From Thalassomonas actiniarum (GTDB lineage Bacteria; Pseudomonadota; Gammaproteobacteria; Enterobacterales; Alteromonadaceae), in NCBI RefSeq assembly GCF_000948975.2, contig NZ_CP059735.1, forward strand, positions 1,922,001 through 1,986,000: DNA of 64,000 nt. Reading direction: 5' to 3'. The notes under the pieces were generated by a model. The model saw nothing but the letters and a program-made list of their open reading frames with translations, was not told where the DNA came from and ran no database searches. Position numbers and translations under genes: made by a program. This document shows positions 54,776 to 63,687 of this stretch, one piece after another; the first letter of the stretch is position 1, and each line of letters opens with the position of its first letter.

Positions 54776-56479
54776 GTGAATATCAGTAAGCAAGAATCTT
54801 TCGATTATATTATTGTCGGCGCAGGCTCTGCAGGTTGTGTGCTGGCAAACCGTCTCAGTGAAGACAGCAGCAACAAGGTTTTATTGCTGGAAACCGGCGG
54901 CAGCGATAAAAGTATTTTTATCCAGATGCCCACGGCGTTATCGATCCCCATGAATACCAAAAAGTATGCCTGGCAGTTTGAAACCCAGCCCGAACCTCAT
55001 TTAAATAACCGCCGTATGCATTGCCCGCGCGGCAAGGTGCTGGGGGGCTCGTCTTCCATTAACGGCATGGTGTATGTGCGCGGCCACGCCCGTGATTTTG
55101 ACGAATGGCAACAGGCAGGCGCCACTGGCTGGGATTACCAGCACTGTCTGCCGTATTTCAAAAAAGCGGAAAGCTGGGCCTTCGGCGGCGATGATTATCG
55201 CGGCGACAGCGGGCCGTTGGGGGTTAATAACGGCAATGAAATGGCCAATCCCCTGTATAAGGCCTTTATCAATGCCGGTGTTGATGCCGGTTATATGGAT
55301 ACCAAAGATTTTAACGGCGCCCAGCAGGAAGGTTTCGGCCCCATGCATATGACCATCAAAGATGGTGTGCGTCATTCCACCGCCAATGCTTACCTGCGCC
55401 CGGCGATGTCCCGGGATAATTTAACCGTAATCACCCATGCTTTAGTGCATAAGATCTTGCTTGAAGATAAAAAAGCCGTAGGTATACGCTATGAGCGTAA
55501 AGGCCAGTTTGTTGAGGTTAACGCCAGGAAAGAGGTGGTATTGTCCGCCGGCCCTATCGGCTCACCCCATATTCTCCAGCTTTCCGGGATCGGGGCAAAA
55601 GAGGTACTGGAAAAAGCGGGCATTGAAACCTTGCATGATTTACCCGGTGTCGGTGAAAACCTGCAGGATCATTTAGAGTTCTATTTCCAGTTTAAATGTA
55701 AGCAGCCGATTTCACTCAACGGTGAGCTGGACTGGTGGAGCAAACTCAAAATCGGCATACGCTGGATCTTAACCAAAAAAGGTCTGGGTTCTACCAACCA
55801 TTTCGAGTCTTGCGGTTTTATCCGCTCCAAAGCGGGTGTCGAGTGGCCGGATCTGCAATATCATTTCCTGCCGGCAGCGATGCGTTATGACGGTAAAGAA
55901 GCGTTTGCCGGTCATGGCTTCCAGGTACATATAGGTCATAACAAACCTAAAAGCCGCGGTGCGGTTAAAGTGATTTCAAGCGATGCCAAGGCACACCCGG
56001 ACATTCGTTTTAATTACCTGCAACATGAAGATGACCGCGAAGGCTTTCGCGACTGCGTAAAACTCACCCGGGAAATTATCAATCAACCGGCGTTAGATGA
56101 GTTTCGCGGTGAAGAAATCCAGCCGGGCTTAGCGGTACAAAGCGATGAAGAGATCGATGAGTTTGTACGAAATTTCGTCGAAAGTGCCTATCATCCGTCA
56201 TGTTCGTGTAAAATGGGCACGGATGAGCTTGCCGTGGTGGACCCAGAAACCCGGGTACACGGCATTAAGGGCTTAAGGGTCGTGGATTCGTCTATTTTCC
56301 CGACGATCCCTAACGGCAATTTAAATGCCCCGACGATCATGGTGGCAGAGCGCGCCGCCGATATGATTTTACAGCGTGATTTGCTGCCTGCGGCCAATGT
56401 TGAAGTGGTGATTGATACCAGCTGGCAACAACAGCAAAGACAGGGTAAAGCGGCCAGAGCAATCAAAACGCAAAAATAA
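54776..56479 (+). CDS. betA: Choline dehydrogenase BetA
   Basis: FAD-dependent GMC oxidoreductase that oxidises choline to betaine aldehyde at the membrane. The 567-residue sequence contains the FAD dinucleotide motif [20 protein letters not shown], the GMC signature [20 protein letters not shown] and the catalytic-site region [10 protein letters not shown] near the C-terminus. It begins with GTG one base after the betB stop and ends before a terminator, completing betIBA. Confidence 0.96.
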   Translation: MNISKQESFDYIIVGAGSAGCVLANRLSEDSSNKVLLLETGGSDKSIFIQMPTALSIPMNTKKYAWQFETQPEPHLNNRRMHCPRGKVLGGSSSINGMVYVRGHARDFDEWQQAGATGWDYQHCLPYFKKAESWAFGGDDYRGDSGPLGVNNGNEMANPLYKAFINAGVDAGYMDTKDFNGAQQEGFGPMHMTIKDGVRHSTANAYLRPAMSRDNLTVITHALVHKILLEDKKAVGIRYERKGQFVEVNARKEVVLSAGPIGSPHILQLSGIGAKEVLEKAGIETLHDLPGVGENLQDHLEFYFQFKCKQPISLNGELDWWSKLKIGIRWILTKKGLGSTNHFESCGFIRSKAGVEWPDLQYHFLPAAMRYDGKEAFAGHGFQVHIGHNKPKSRGAVKVISSDAKAHPDIRFNYLQHEDDREGFRDCVKLTREIINQPALDEFRGEEIQPGLAVQSDEEIDEFVRNFVESAYHPSCSCKMGTDELAVVDPETRVHGIKGLRVVDSSIFPTIPNGNLNAPTIMVAERAADMILQRDLLPAANVEVVIDTSWQQQQRQGKAARAIKTQK

Positions 56480-56490
56480 AAAATTCACTT

Positions 56491-56531
56491 TGCCCCGGTG
56501 ATGGCCCGATAAGGCCGCCGCCGGGGCATTT
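56491..56531 (+). terminator. Terminator after betIBA
   Basis: TGCCCCGG (56491-56498) pairs with CCGGGGCA (56521-56528), with further GGCC/GGCC pairing inside, followed by TTTGAT. The short T-tail leaves room for some read-through to the transporter. Confidence 0.62.
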
Positions 56532-56697
56532 GATATAACCTGAGCTATTTTCAGGGTTTACATATAGCATGAAGGGGAAACCCAGAGATTAGTTTTATCA
56601 TGCGATATATAAGGTCTGACATCGTTAAGGCGGGTAGAAGCGTATTAACGGCTGTAAGAATAGTTCTACCAGTGATTTAATTTAATACGGAGTAGAC

Positions 56698-56751
56698 ATG
56701 AGTAAGAAAGTTTTTATCTCAAGAGTAAGTAAACCGGGGAGCAGAAAATGA
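56698..56751 (+). CDS. 17-codon leader ORF overlapping the BCCT start
   Basis: ATG 56698 has a GGAG ribosome-binding site 5 bp upstream and opens the peptide MSKKVFISRVSKPGSRK. Its TGA overlaps the transporter ATG as ATGA. This gives typical translational coupling. The peptide resembles the basic N-terminal start of some BCCT proteins, so it could also be what remains of an ancestral first segment. Whether the peptide itself has a role is unknown. Confidence 0.5.
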   Translation: MSKKVFISRVSKPGSRK

Positions 56752-57965
56752 CAGCCTGGTTATCCGCAGGGATATTATTTACCTTTGCCGCTATTGCAGT
56801 GATCTTAATGCGTTGGGGAAATTTACGTTGTATCGGCGTAACTCCTGTGCGTACTTTTACTTTTATCGCCATTTTATTTACCTCAGGTTTGGATGTCGGA
56901 CTGATCATGTTCCCGCTCACCGAATTTGCCGGTTATGCCGATCTGGCTACCAGCCCTGAATATGGTTTTACCAACCCGCTGTCGATTGAATTCGGCTTCT
57001 GGGCCTTCTTGATCTGGGGCTTTTATTTCCTGACCTGTTTCTATTTTTGTGTGATTGAACCCCGGGTGAAATTCTTTGAAATTCCCGTGGTGAAATTTAT
57101 CAATAATATCGTGATCATCGGCACCTGTGCCTTTACCGCTTACTTACTGCTGACTAACTTACCCTGGTATATGCCGGAAGTCGGCGACGGTGAAACCATA
57201 GTCGGCACTTTCTACCTGATTGTTTTCTTAGCCATCGCCTTTGCGGTTTATTCCAGTACCAGCTTACGTTATGTCCGTATTCTTAGCCTGGCGACAACCT
57301 GGTTATTCCTGGGCCTGATTGCCCTGATGTGGGGCGGTGCGTTTTTATCTGAGACCTCCTCCGTTGGTGAATTTGCCAATACCATCGCCTTGTTAGGGGA
57401 TTATTTTGGCAATATCCATCAGTTTGTTCTGCCGTTAAACGACTACCATGAATTCTACCTGTACTGGTGGTTTGCATGGAGCATCATGATCGGCCAGTTT
57501 ACCTCGCGTTTTGTTGGCGGCCTGCGTACCTACCAGGTACTGGTGGCTATGTTGGTATTCCCGTCTATTCCGATTGCCATCTGGTTTAGCGTGCTTTATT
57601 ACTACAGCGCAAATGGTTTGGAAACCGCCGGTTTCTATAATCTGGCGATGGTGATAGTGGGTATTACCTTTGTGATCAACTCGCTTGATTCCCTGATCCG
57701 CTTGTATACCGATAACCTGAACCTGACGGTTGCCCGTTTCGGCAAGGTAAAATACTTTATCGGCAACTTTACCGCTTTATGTGTATTAACCCTGCTGTTT
57801 AAACTGGACTTCTTGCAAATCCAGTGGGTGGGCGCTGTAGTTATCGGCTTATTCTTTAGCTGTTTCGGTTATATTCTGTGGAAGAAATTTTCCGTGGTTA
57901 GTGATATCGCCGCTTCACCAAAAGAAAACACCGTAGACTTCAACAAGATCGAACTGGCAAATTAA
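56748..57965 (+). CDS. Short BCCT-type transporter, probable choline/betaine uptake
   Basis: A 405-residue membrane protein with about ten transmembrane helices. It matches the betaine-choline-carnitine transporter (BCCT) fold: the pattern Wx3Wx3F-x-R occurs as YWWFAWSIMIGQFTSRFVGG. Family members usually have over 500 residues and 12 helices; the start aligns with the second helix, so the first appears missing. The Gly-rich segment corresponding to GMGIG reads GLDVG. Position after betIBA suggests choline or betaine import. It follows the betIBA terminator and a leader ORF. Confidence 0.8.
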   Translation: MTAWLSAGILFTFAAIAVILMRWGNLRCIGVTPVRTFTFIAILFTSGLDVGLIMFPLTEFAGYADLATSPEYGFTNPLSIEFGFWAFLIWGFYFLTCFYFCVIEPRVKFFEIPVVKFINNIVIIGTCAFTAYLLLTNLPWYMPEVGDGETIVGTFYLIVFLAIAFAVYSSTSLRYVRILSLATTWLFLGLIALMWGGAFLSETSSVGEFANTIALLGDYFGNIHQFVLPLNDYHEFYLYWWFAWSIMIGQFTSRFVGGLRTYQVLVAMLVFPSIPIAIWFSVLYYYSANGLETAGFYNLAMVIVGITFVINSLDSLIRLYTDNLNLTVARFGKVKYFIGNFTALCVLTLLFKLDFLQIQWVGAVVIGLFFSCFGYILWKKFSVVSDIAASPKENTVDFNKIELAN

Positions 57966-58104
57966 GCCGGTCTTGGGCTAAACCTGGCGTCGCTAGTTAT
58001 CGGCAAATGACGGTAACAAGCGACCACATCGGGTTTAGCCAATCCGAATAATAATAATAAAATTCACCAATAATAATTAATCACTAAGAAATAACGAGAA
58101 CACG

Positions 58105-58803
58105 ATGAAAAAAAGTTTGTTAGCACTAACAACTGCCGGTTTGCTGGCTGTATCCGGCGCAGCCAATGCTGATTGGTCTGCCACGGTAAACCTTGCTTCT
58201 GACTACACCTTTAACGGTGTCAGCCAGACCGATAGTGATCCGGCCTTACAAGCGAGCCTGGACTACAGCCGCGACAACGGTTTTTATGCCGGTACCTGGG
58301 CGTCAAATGTCGATTTTGGTGAGGATACCGATACCGAATGGGATTTTTATGTCGGTAAATATTACCAGTTAGATGAGAAATTCTCTCTTGATGCCGGTAT
58401 TGCCTATTACACCTATCACGGCGCTTCTCACTCGGATGACTACAACTATCCGGAAGCCTATGCCAAATTTGGTTATGCCTCTGAGCTGGGTCAAACAGAA
58501 ATGAACTTCTGGTACAGCTGGGATTACTTCGGACTGGATGTTGATCACTATATCGCTATGGTCGGCCATACTTTCACGGTAGCCGAAGGCCATGATATCC
58601 GCATCAGCTTCGACCGCTCTTTATCTGATGATGAAAACAAATGGTCCTGGGACGGTAAAAACGGCTACAACCACTACCGTTTGGAATACCTGACCAGCTA
58701 TAAAGGTTTTGACTTTAACTTGGCGCTTGAAGATACCAATATGGATATCGACACAGCTGACAGCCGGGTAGTGTTTTCTGTATCACGTACCTTTGGTTTA
58801 TAA
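58105..58803 (+). CDS. TorF family putative porin
   Basis: A 232-residue outer-membrane beta-barrel. A standard signal peptide ends AANA (about residue 22). The mature sequence, DWSATVNLASDYTFNGVSQT and then DPALQASLDYS, is the signature of the TorF-like porin family (TIGR02001), and the C-terminus is VFSVSRTFGL, a typical barrel end. It follows the BCCT transporter by 139 bp; a role in passing choline or related osmolytes through the outer membrane is a reasonable inference only. Confidence 0.9.
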   Translation: MKKSLLALTTAGLLAVSGAANADWSATVNLASDYTFNGVSQTDSDPALQASLDYSRDNGFYAGTWASNVDFGEDTDTEWDFYVGKYYQLDEKFSLDAGIAYYTYHGASHSDDYNYPEAYAKFGYASELGQTEMNFWYSWDYFGLDVDHYIAMVGHTFTVAEGHDIRISFDRSLSDDENKWSWDGKNGYNHYRLEYLTSYKGFDFNLALEDTNMDIDTADSRVVFSVSRTFGL

Positions 58804-58870
58804 TTCGTTTCATAAATCAAGCTACTAAGCGATAACGGGCAACAGCGTACAGCCAGTCCGTTATCAGATA

Positions 58871-58900
58871 AAATCCAGCGACTATTCGCTGGATTTTTAT
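58871..58900 (+). terminator. Terminator after the porin gene
   Basis: AAATCCAGCG (58871-58880) pairs with CGCTGGATTT (58887-58896) across ACTATT; the T-run leads directly into the second 51-bp repeat array. Confidence 0.85.
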
Positions 58901-59108
58901 TTACAGGAGGTAATGTATGTCATGGTTTCAAGGATGAAAAGGAATGACAATTTACAGGAGGTAATGTATGTCATGGTTTCAAGGATGAAAAGGAATGACA
59001 ATTTACAGGAGGTAATGTATGTCATGGTTTCAAGGATGAAAAGGAATGACAATTTACAGGAGGTAATGTATGTCATGGTTTCAAGGACGAAAAGGAATGA
59101 CAATTTAC
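58901..59108 (+). repeat. 51-bp tandem repeat array, locus B (4 copies)
   Basis: Four units start at 58901, 58952, 59003 and 59054, identical except for one T-to-C change in the last. They share the plan and about 75 percent identity of the units at 15555. Each forms the hairpin TGTCAT with ATGACA, then TTTCA with TGAAA around an AGGA loop. Each also has AGGAGG six bases before ATGTCATGGTTTCAAGGATG-A (MSWFQG-stop). The last copy loses the stop. Since 51 is divisible by three, long frames exist on both strands as by-products (17-residue repeats). Confidence 0.97.
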
Positions 59109-59156
59109 TCTGATGATGATCTCCTTTCATGTTATAGCTGCCTTTGTTTTAGTTGA
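59070..59156 (+). CDS. Possible 28-residue ORF from the last repeat unit
   Basis: In the fourth unit TGA is CGA, so the hexapeptide frame continues as MSWFQGRKGMTIYSDDDL and then a Cys-rich end, stopping at 59154-59156. The ribosome-binding site AGGAGG is retained. It may be accidental read-out; listed because it is the only unit with an extended frame. Confidence 0.2.
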   Translation: MSWFQGRKGMTIYSDDDLLSCYSCLCFS

Positions 59157-59227
59157 TTAGTTACTGCATTTACGTTTTTTTCTTGTAAGATAAGCCGGTC
59201 AATTTTAATAAAAACAATGAATCCTTT

Positions 59228-60883
59228 ATGAAGAAATATGCTTACCTGTTCACGGCATTTTCCGCATGCGCTCTGGCATTAGCGGGCTGCGGTGATAATA
59301 CCCGTACCGATACACCGTCAGCCACGGCCGCTGACACGGAAAAAAATCATCAAAGTGATGGTATTTCCTTTAACCTGGCTAATGTCCACCGCGACATCAA
59401 AACGCTGGCGTCAGATGAATTTGGCGGCCGCGGTCCGTTATCCGAGGGGGAAACCTTAACCACAGGTTATCTGGCAAAAGCTTATCAGCAGGCAGGTCTG
59501 GCACCGGGGGCGGGGGAGAGTTATCTGCAGCAGGTGCCGATGGCAAAACTGACGCCGAGTCAGGATATGCTATTGCAGCTGGGGGATTTGCAATTTGTGG
59601 CAGGTAAAGATTTTACCGCCCGCACCAAGCAGATAAAACCCCGGATTAATTTAAAGGACTCGGAGCTGGTGTTTGTCGGTTACGGCATCAATGCCCCCGA
59701 ATACCAGTGGAATGACTATGCCGGTGTCGATGTCAAAGGGAAAACTGTGGTGATGCTGGTTAATGATCCCGGTTTTGCCACCCAGGATGACAAGCTCTTT
59801 ACCGGCAATGCCATGACCTATTACGGCCGCTGGACCTATAAATATGAAGAAGCCGCCCGGCAGGGGGCCAGTGCGGTATTTATCGTCCATGAAACCGATG
59901 CCGCCGGTTATCCCTGGGGGGTTGTGGAAAGTTCAAATACCGGCAGTAAATTTACTCTGGTGGATGATAATAACAATAGCGAAATGTTGCCTGTGATGGG
60001 CTGGCTGCAGTTGGCGGCGACCGAACAGTTATTTGCCGGGGCAGGCATGGACTACCAGGCCTTAAAGGCCAAGGCAAAAATGCGCGGCTTTAAAGCTGTG
60101 CCGCTGGCGTTACAGGCCAATTTAACCTTAAACAGTAAAATAGAACAGGCGGCCTCGGATAATGTAGTGGCGCTTTTGCCCGGGACCGAACTGGCGGATG
60201 AATATGTAGTGATCAGCGCTCACTGGGATCATCTGGGCATCAAGCAAACCCCGAAGGGCCCTAAAATTCATAACGGCGCAGTGGATAATGCCTCCGGCAC
60301 CGCGGCAACCCTGGAGCTGGCGCGTACCTTAATGGCACGTTCAAAAGTTTCTCCGTTTAAACGCTCCTTGCTGTTTGTTAATTTTACCGCCGAAGAAACC
60401 GGTTTGATCGGCTCTGAGTTATTTGCCGCAGGCGGCCTCTACCCGAGCAAACAGCTGGTAGCGGTACTCAATATTGACGGCATGAACCCGTCAGACAGCG
60501 TTGATTATATCTTGCAATACGGGCAAGGTATGTCTGAGATGGAGCAGTACTTAAGTGAGGCGGCGAAAGCCCAGGGGCGTAAGGTGAAGATGGATCCCAG
60601 GCCGCAGAACGGCCTGTTTTTCCGCTCGGATCATTTCTCCCTGGCTAAAGAGGGTGTGCCCGGTTTGCTCTTTATGAGTTTGGGGGATACCGACCCTGAG
60701 TACATCAGCCATAAATACCATAAGGAAGCCGATGATTATTCGCCCGACTGGTCCCTTGGCGGGGTTGAGCAGGACATGGCGTTATTACAAGCTATCGCCT
60801 TAAAACTGGCCAATAGCGATCACTGGCCGAAGTGGCTGGCGGACTCAGATTTTAAGAAGCGCCGGGCGCTTGATGGCCGTTAG
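59228..60883 (+). CDS. M28-family metallopeptidase, lipoprotein
   Basis: A 551-residue exported zinc aminopeptidase-like enzyme. The signal peptide ends with a lipobox, ALALAGC (Cys near 20). A PA-like insert precedes the catalytic domain. Zinc ligands and catalytic residues are visible in SAHWDHLG, NGAVDNASGTAA, FTAEETGLIGSE, LNIDGMN and SDHFSLAKEGVP. Such enzymes remove N-terminal residues or glutamyl groups from peptides in the envelope. A clear promoter lies between the repeat array and this gene. It converges on the penicillin-acylase-family gene and is followed by a strong terminator. Confidence 0.93.
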   Translation: MKKYAYLFTAFSACALALAGCGDNTRTDTPSATAADTEKNHQSDGISFNLANVHRDIKTLASDEFGGRGPLSEGETLTTGYLAKAYQQAGLAPGAGESYLQQVPMAKLTPSQDMLLQLGDLQFVAGKDFTARTKQIKPRINLKDSELVFVGYGINAPEYQWNDYAGVDVKGKTVVMLVNDPGFATQDDKLFTGNAMTYYGRWTYKYEEAARQGASAVFIVHETDAAGYPWGVVESSNTGSKFTLVDDNNNSEMLPVMGWLQLAATEQLFAGAGMDYQALKAKAKMRGFKAVPLALQANLTLNSKIEQAASDNVVALLPGTELADEYVVISAHWDHLGIKQTPKGPKIHNGAVDNASGTAATLELARTLMARSKVSPFKRSLLFVNFTAEETGLIGSELFAAGGLYPSKQLVAVLNIDGMNPSDSVDYILQYGQGMSEMEQYLSEAAKAQGRKVKMDPRPQNGLFFRSDHFSLAKEGVPGLLFMSLGDTDPEYISHKYHKEADDYSPDWSLGGVEQDMALLQAIALKLANSDHWPKWLADSDFKKRRALDGR

Positions 60884-60917
60884 TGCTTTAAGTTGATTAA
60901 ACAACTGTGACCAGTTG

Positions 60918-60972
60918 CACCCGGTATGGATCTTTTCAGTATATGAATAAGAACCGTACCGGGTGTTTTTTA
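60918..60972 (+). terminator. Strong terminator after the M28 peptidase
   Basis: CACCCGGTATGG (60918-60929) pairs with CCGTACCGGGTG (60954-60965), twelve pairs with one wobble, followed by six T residues. Confidence 0.87.
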
Positions 60973-60975
60973 TGC

Positions 60976-63522
60976 CTAGTTCGAAGTTAACTCCCGTTTG
61001 TCTATGGTGTTGTTGAGCACTTCCTGGCGGGTAAACAGCAGTGGCCGCAGCGCGGTAAAGTCGGAATAATAACGGGTTTGATCGTCCATATGGGGCGAGT
61101 CACTGTCGGAGGATTGTGAAAAGGTCAACAGGCCGCGGGCAGCAGGGCCCGAGTCGGTAAAGCTGACCACAAACATCCAGCTGGAGCCGTAATTGATATG
61201 ATAACCCTGCTCGCTTAATCCAGACTCCATCGTTTGCCCGGTTTCTACATCCAATACCCGGGGATATTGATGAACGGGGTAGAGGGTGTCATTATCCTTG
61301 ACCGGGGAAAAGACATTAAAGCCCCCTTCGGCATGGGTACTGCCGGCCCAGGGAAAACGCAGGCCGCTGGCATAAGCCCCCTCACTGTCAATGATGGTTT
61401 TTTCACTAAATTGTATATTGCCGAGCGTGGCATTATGGTCCAAACCGGACTGGTTGATATTGGCCACCGCGGCGGCAAAAGCCTGCAATACGCTGGGATC
61501 GCTCGCCAGGGTATTAGGCGTGTTTAGGGGGTCGCTGACATTAAATGCCAGGCTAAAATGCTGCTCCTGATCAAACTTAAAGGCAAACTCTTTAAAAATA
61601 TGGCCGGACTGGCTGTCCCGGCTCATCACGCCATTGAAGTTTGACAAGGCATTACAGGCAGGTTCGATATTCACTTCCAGGCCATTTTCCAGGGTGACCG
61701 GCTCACTGCCGTGTGCCTGGCACTGGTTGATTAAATCGCTCAATACCTGCTCTGCCAAATAACCGCGGTTGCCGAGCAGGGCGTTTTCGACTTCGTCGGC
61801 GCTAAACAAACCGTCTTCACCGGCGCTGTCGCTTAGCAAGGTTAACCCCATGCGGGTTCTTAACGACAAGGGCACAAGATCATCGCCATAGAGAATGGAA
61901 TATCCGGACATAGGCTCGTTTAAGTTGGTGGCCCAGTAGCTGTCGTTGGAGTTTTGCACATAATCGGCGCGCAATAATTTCGGGGCCTGCTGGTAGGTGT
62001 TTAAGCCGTCGGGTTCAAACAAGCTGGTATTGCCGGGTAAAATATCAAAATCGAGTGCGTCCCGGGTGGCGACCAGTTGCGGATCGGTGCGCATCAGGGC
62101 CAGGGCGTCATCGCTTAAATTCAGCACCCGGGTTTTGTCGATATAAAAGGCGTTGCCGGCATCGTCGGCGTACATGGTATTGACCCAGGGAATACCGTCA
62201 TAATCCCGGTAAGCCTGTTGAAACTCTTCCAAATTGCCGGCTAAATTGATGGCCAGCCAGTGATCGATTAAATCGGTATTTTCTTCGGCGGCATCTCTTA
62301 AGGTGAAGGCGCTGGACTCGGACCAGGGCAATAAATTCATCTGTGGCGGGGTCTCGACCATTAAACCGTGGTGACTATAGTAATAGTCTTTGGCCAAAGT
62401 GATGGACTCTTCGCCGCTTTTTACTTCAATCTGGAAAGTTTGTTTGCTTATTTCCCGGCTTTGTTCATCAAACTGGTATTGCAGCGGGTTGTCCTCACTC
62501 AGGCTTAACTGGTACAGGACAAATCGTCTCGATTTAGAAACGGTATGGGTCCAGGCGATATGCTGGTTAAAGCCGATATTGATGACGCCGGGCAGCCCCT
62601 GCAGGCTGCCGCCCATCACGTCCAGTACCCCGGGGATGGTGAGGTGCGATTGCCAGAACCTTAAATGACCGGTATAGGGAAAATGGGGATTAGCCAGTAC
62701 TAAACCCCGGCCGTTTTCGGTGTTGTCTTTGCCCAGGCCCCAACCGTTGGAGCCGAGATTGTCATGCCGCTGGTTTGGCGGGGTAAAGCTGTCCGCCTGG
62801 TGGCGGATGTTTTGCCGCAAACCGGCAATGAAGCTGGTGTTATTTATAGTCTTATCCTGCGCTTTGGCGAGATTGTCACTCTTCGCGGCATAGGGCTGGA
62901 AACTATTGTCGTCACCAGGTGCGGCAAAAAACGCCAGCTCCATAAATTCTTCGCCGCTGGCCAGTTGTGAAGTGGCAAAAATATAGGCGGTTAACTCTTG
63001 CGGGGTAATAGGCTTAACCCAGCTTTGCCCGGCGCAGGCGGGAGCCAGGTTCTCTACGCCGGTTTCTGCCAGGTAGCGGTTATAACCTGAGGTATAACCT
63101 TCAAGCAGGGCCCGGGAATTTTCACTTAAAGCGGGGTAATGTTCGTTTGCCGAGGCCATGACCTTTAACGCCAGATAGCCAAAATCTGAAATCAGGTGGG
63201 CGGAGTCGCCGGAATTTTCAACCTCGTCCGGACCAAAGTATTTGGCCCTTTCGCTGCGTACTTTGACGATTTGATCGGCTAAAATGCAGATATTGTCCCG
63301 GGCATAGGCAAACCCCGAGCCATAACCTAAGCTTTGCAGGTTATCGGCGGTAATATGGGGCACACCATAATCTGTCCAGCGGATTTCGGCGCTGAGCTCT
63401 CCGTCGGGGGCAAAGGCGACTAAGGTTTTTTCTGAATCGGTATTATCGTTATCCTCACCGCCGCAGCCACCGAGCAATAGGACGAATGACATTGCCAACA
63501 GGGTTTTATTGGTAGTACCCAC
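60976..63522 (-). CDS. Penicillin acylase family protein, lipoprotein (AHL-acylase type possible)
   Basis: An Ntn-hydrolase of 848 residues that should mature by self-cleavage. The lipobox LLGGC places the acylated cysteine at residue 20, so it is envelope-anchored. The propeptide/alpha-chain precedes the cleavage site G-S258 in NLGSNGWGLG, where the serine becomes the catalytic N-terminal nucleophile. Beta-chain motifs such as ANPHFPYTGHLRF and NIGFNQHIAWTHTVSKSR follow. Family members hydrolyse penicillin side chains, acyl-homoserine lactones or related amides; the substrate cannot be read here. Confidence 0.92.
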   Translation of the reverse strand: MGTTNKTLLAMSFVLLLGGCGGEDNDNTDSEKTLVAFAPDGELSAEIRWTDYGVPHITADNLQSLGYGSGFAYARDNICILADQIVKVRSERAKYFGPDEVENSGDSAHLISDFGYLALKVMASANEHYPALSENSRALLEGYTSGYNRYLAETGVENLAPACAGQSWVKPITPQELTAYIFATSQLASGEEFMELAFFAAPGDDNSFQPYAAKSDNLAKAQDKTINNTSFIAGLRQNIRHQADSFTPPNQRHDNLGSNGWGLGKDNTENGRGLVLANPHFPYTGHLRFWQSHLTIPGVLDVMGGSLQGLPGVINIGFNQHIAWTHTVSKSRRFVLYQLSLSEDNPLQYQFDEQSREISKQTFQIEVKSGEESITLAKDYYYSHHGLMVETPPQMNLLPWSESSAFTLRDAAEENTDLIDHWLAINLAGNLEEFQQAYRDYDGIPWVNTMYADDAGNAFYIDKTRVLNLSDDALALMRTDPQLVATRDALDFDILPGNTSLFEPDGLNTYQQAPKLLRADYVQNSNDSYWATNLNEPMSGYSILYGDDLVPLSLRTRMGLTLLSDSAGEDGLFSADEVENALLGNRGYLAEQVLSDLINQCQAHGSEPVTLENGLEVNIEPACNALSNFNGVMSRDSQSGHIFKEFAFKFDQEQHFSLAFNVSDPLNTPNTLASDPSVLQAFAAAVANINQSGLDHNATLGNIQFSEKTIIDSEGAYASGLRFPWAGSTHAEGGFNVFSPVKDNDTLYPVHQYPRVLDVETGQTMESGLSEQGYHINYGSSWMFVVSFTDSGPAARGLLTFSQSSDSDSPHMDDQTRYYSDFTALRPLLFTRQEVLNNTIDKRELTSN

Positions 63523-63687
63523 AACATATCCTTGTTTTTTATATTAAAAGAAAAGATTTACTCCATGAGTTAGCACTATACCTTTCTTTGAAAGTGATGT
63601 AATGGAAAATTATGTAGGAGAAGGTGAGACAAGGTTAAAAAGTGTTTAACCTTGTCAGCTATTGTTTATCAAGGTGAGGCTGGGGAG

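Noticed and set aside
58901-59108. Possible CRISPR array
   Set aside because: Units are directly tandem with no unique spacers, are 51 bp long and no cas gene is nearby.
58897-59130. Open frame on the minus strand with 17-residue repeats (FLFILETMTYITSCK)
   Set aside because: It is a by-product of a 51-bp tandem repeat whose length is divisible by three; it lacks a ribosome-binding site and the opposite strand also stays open.
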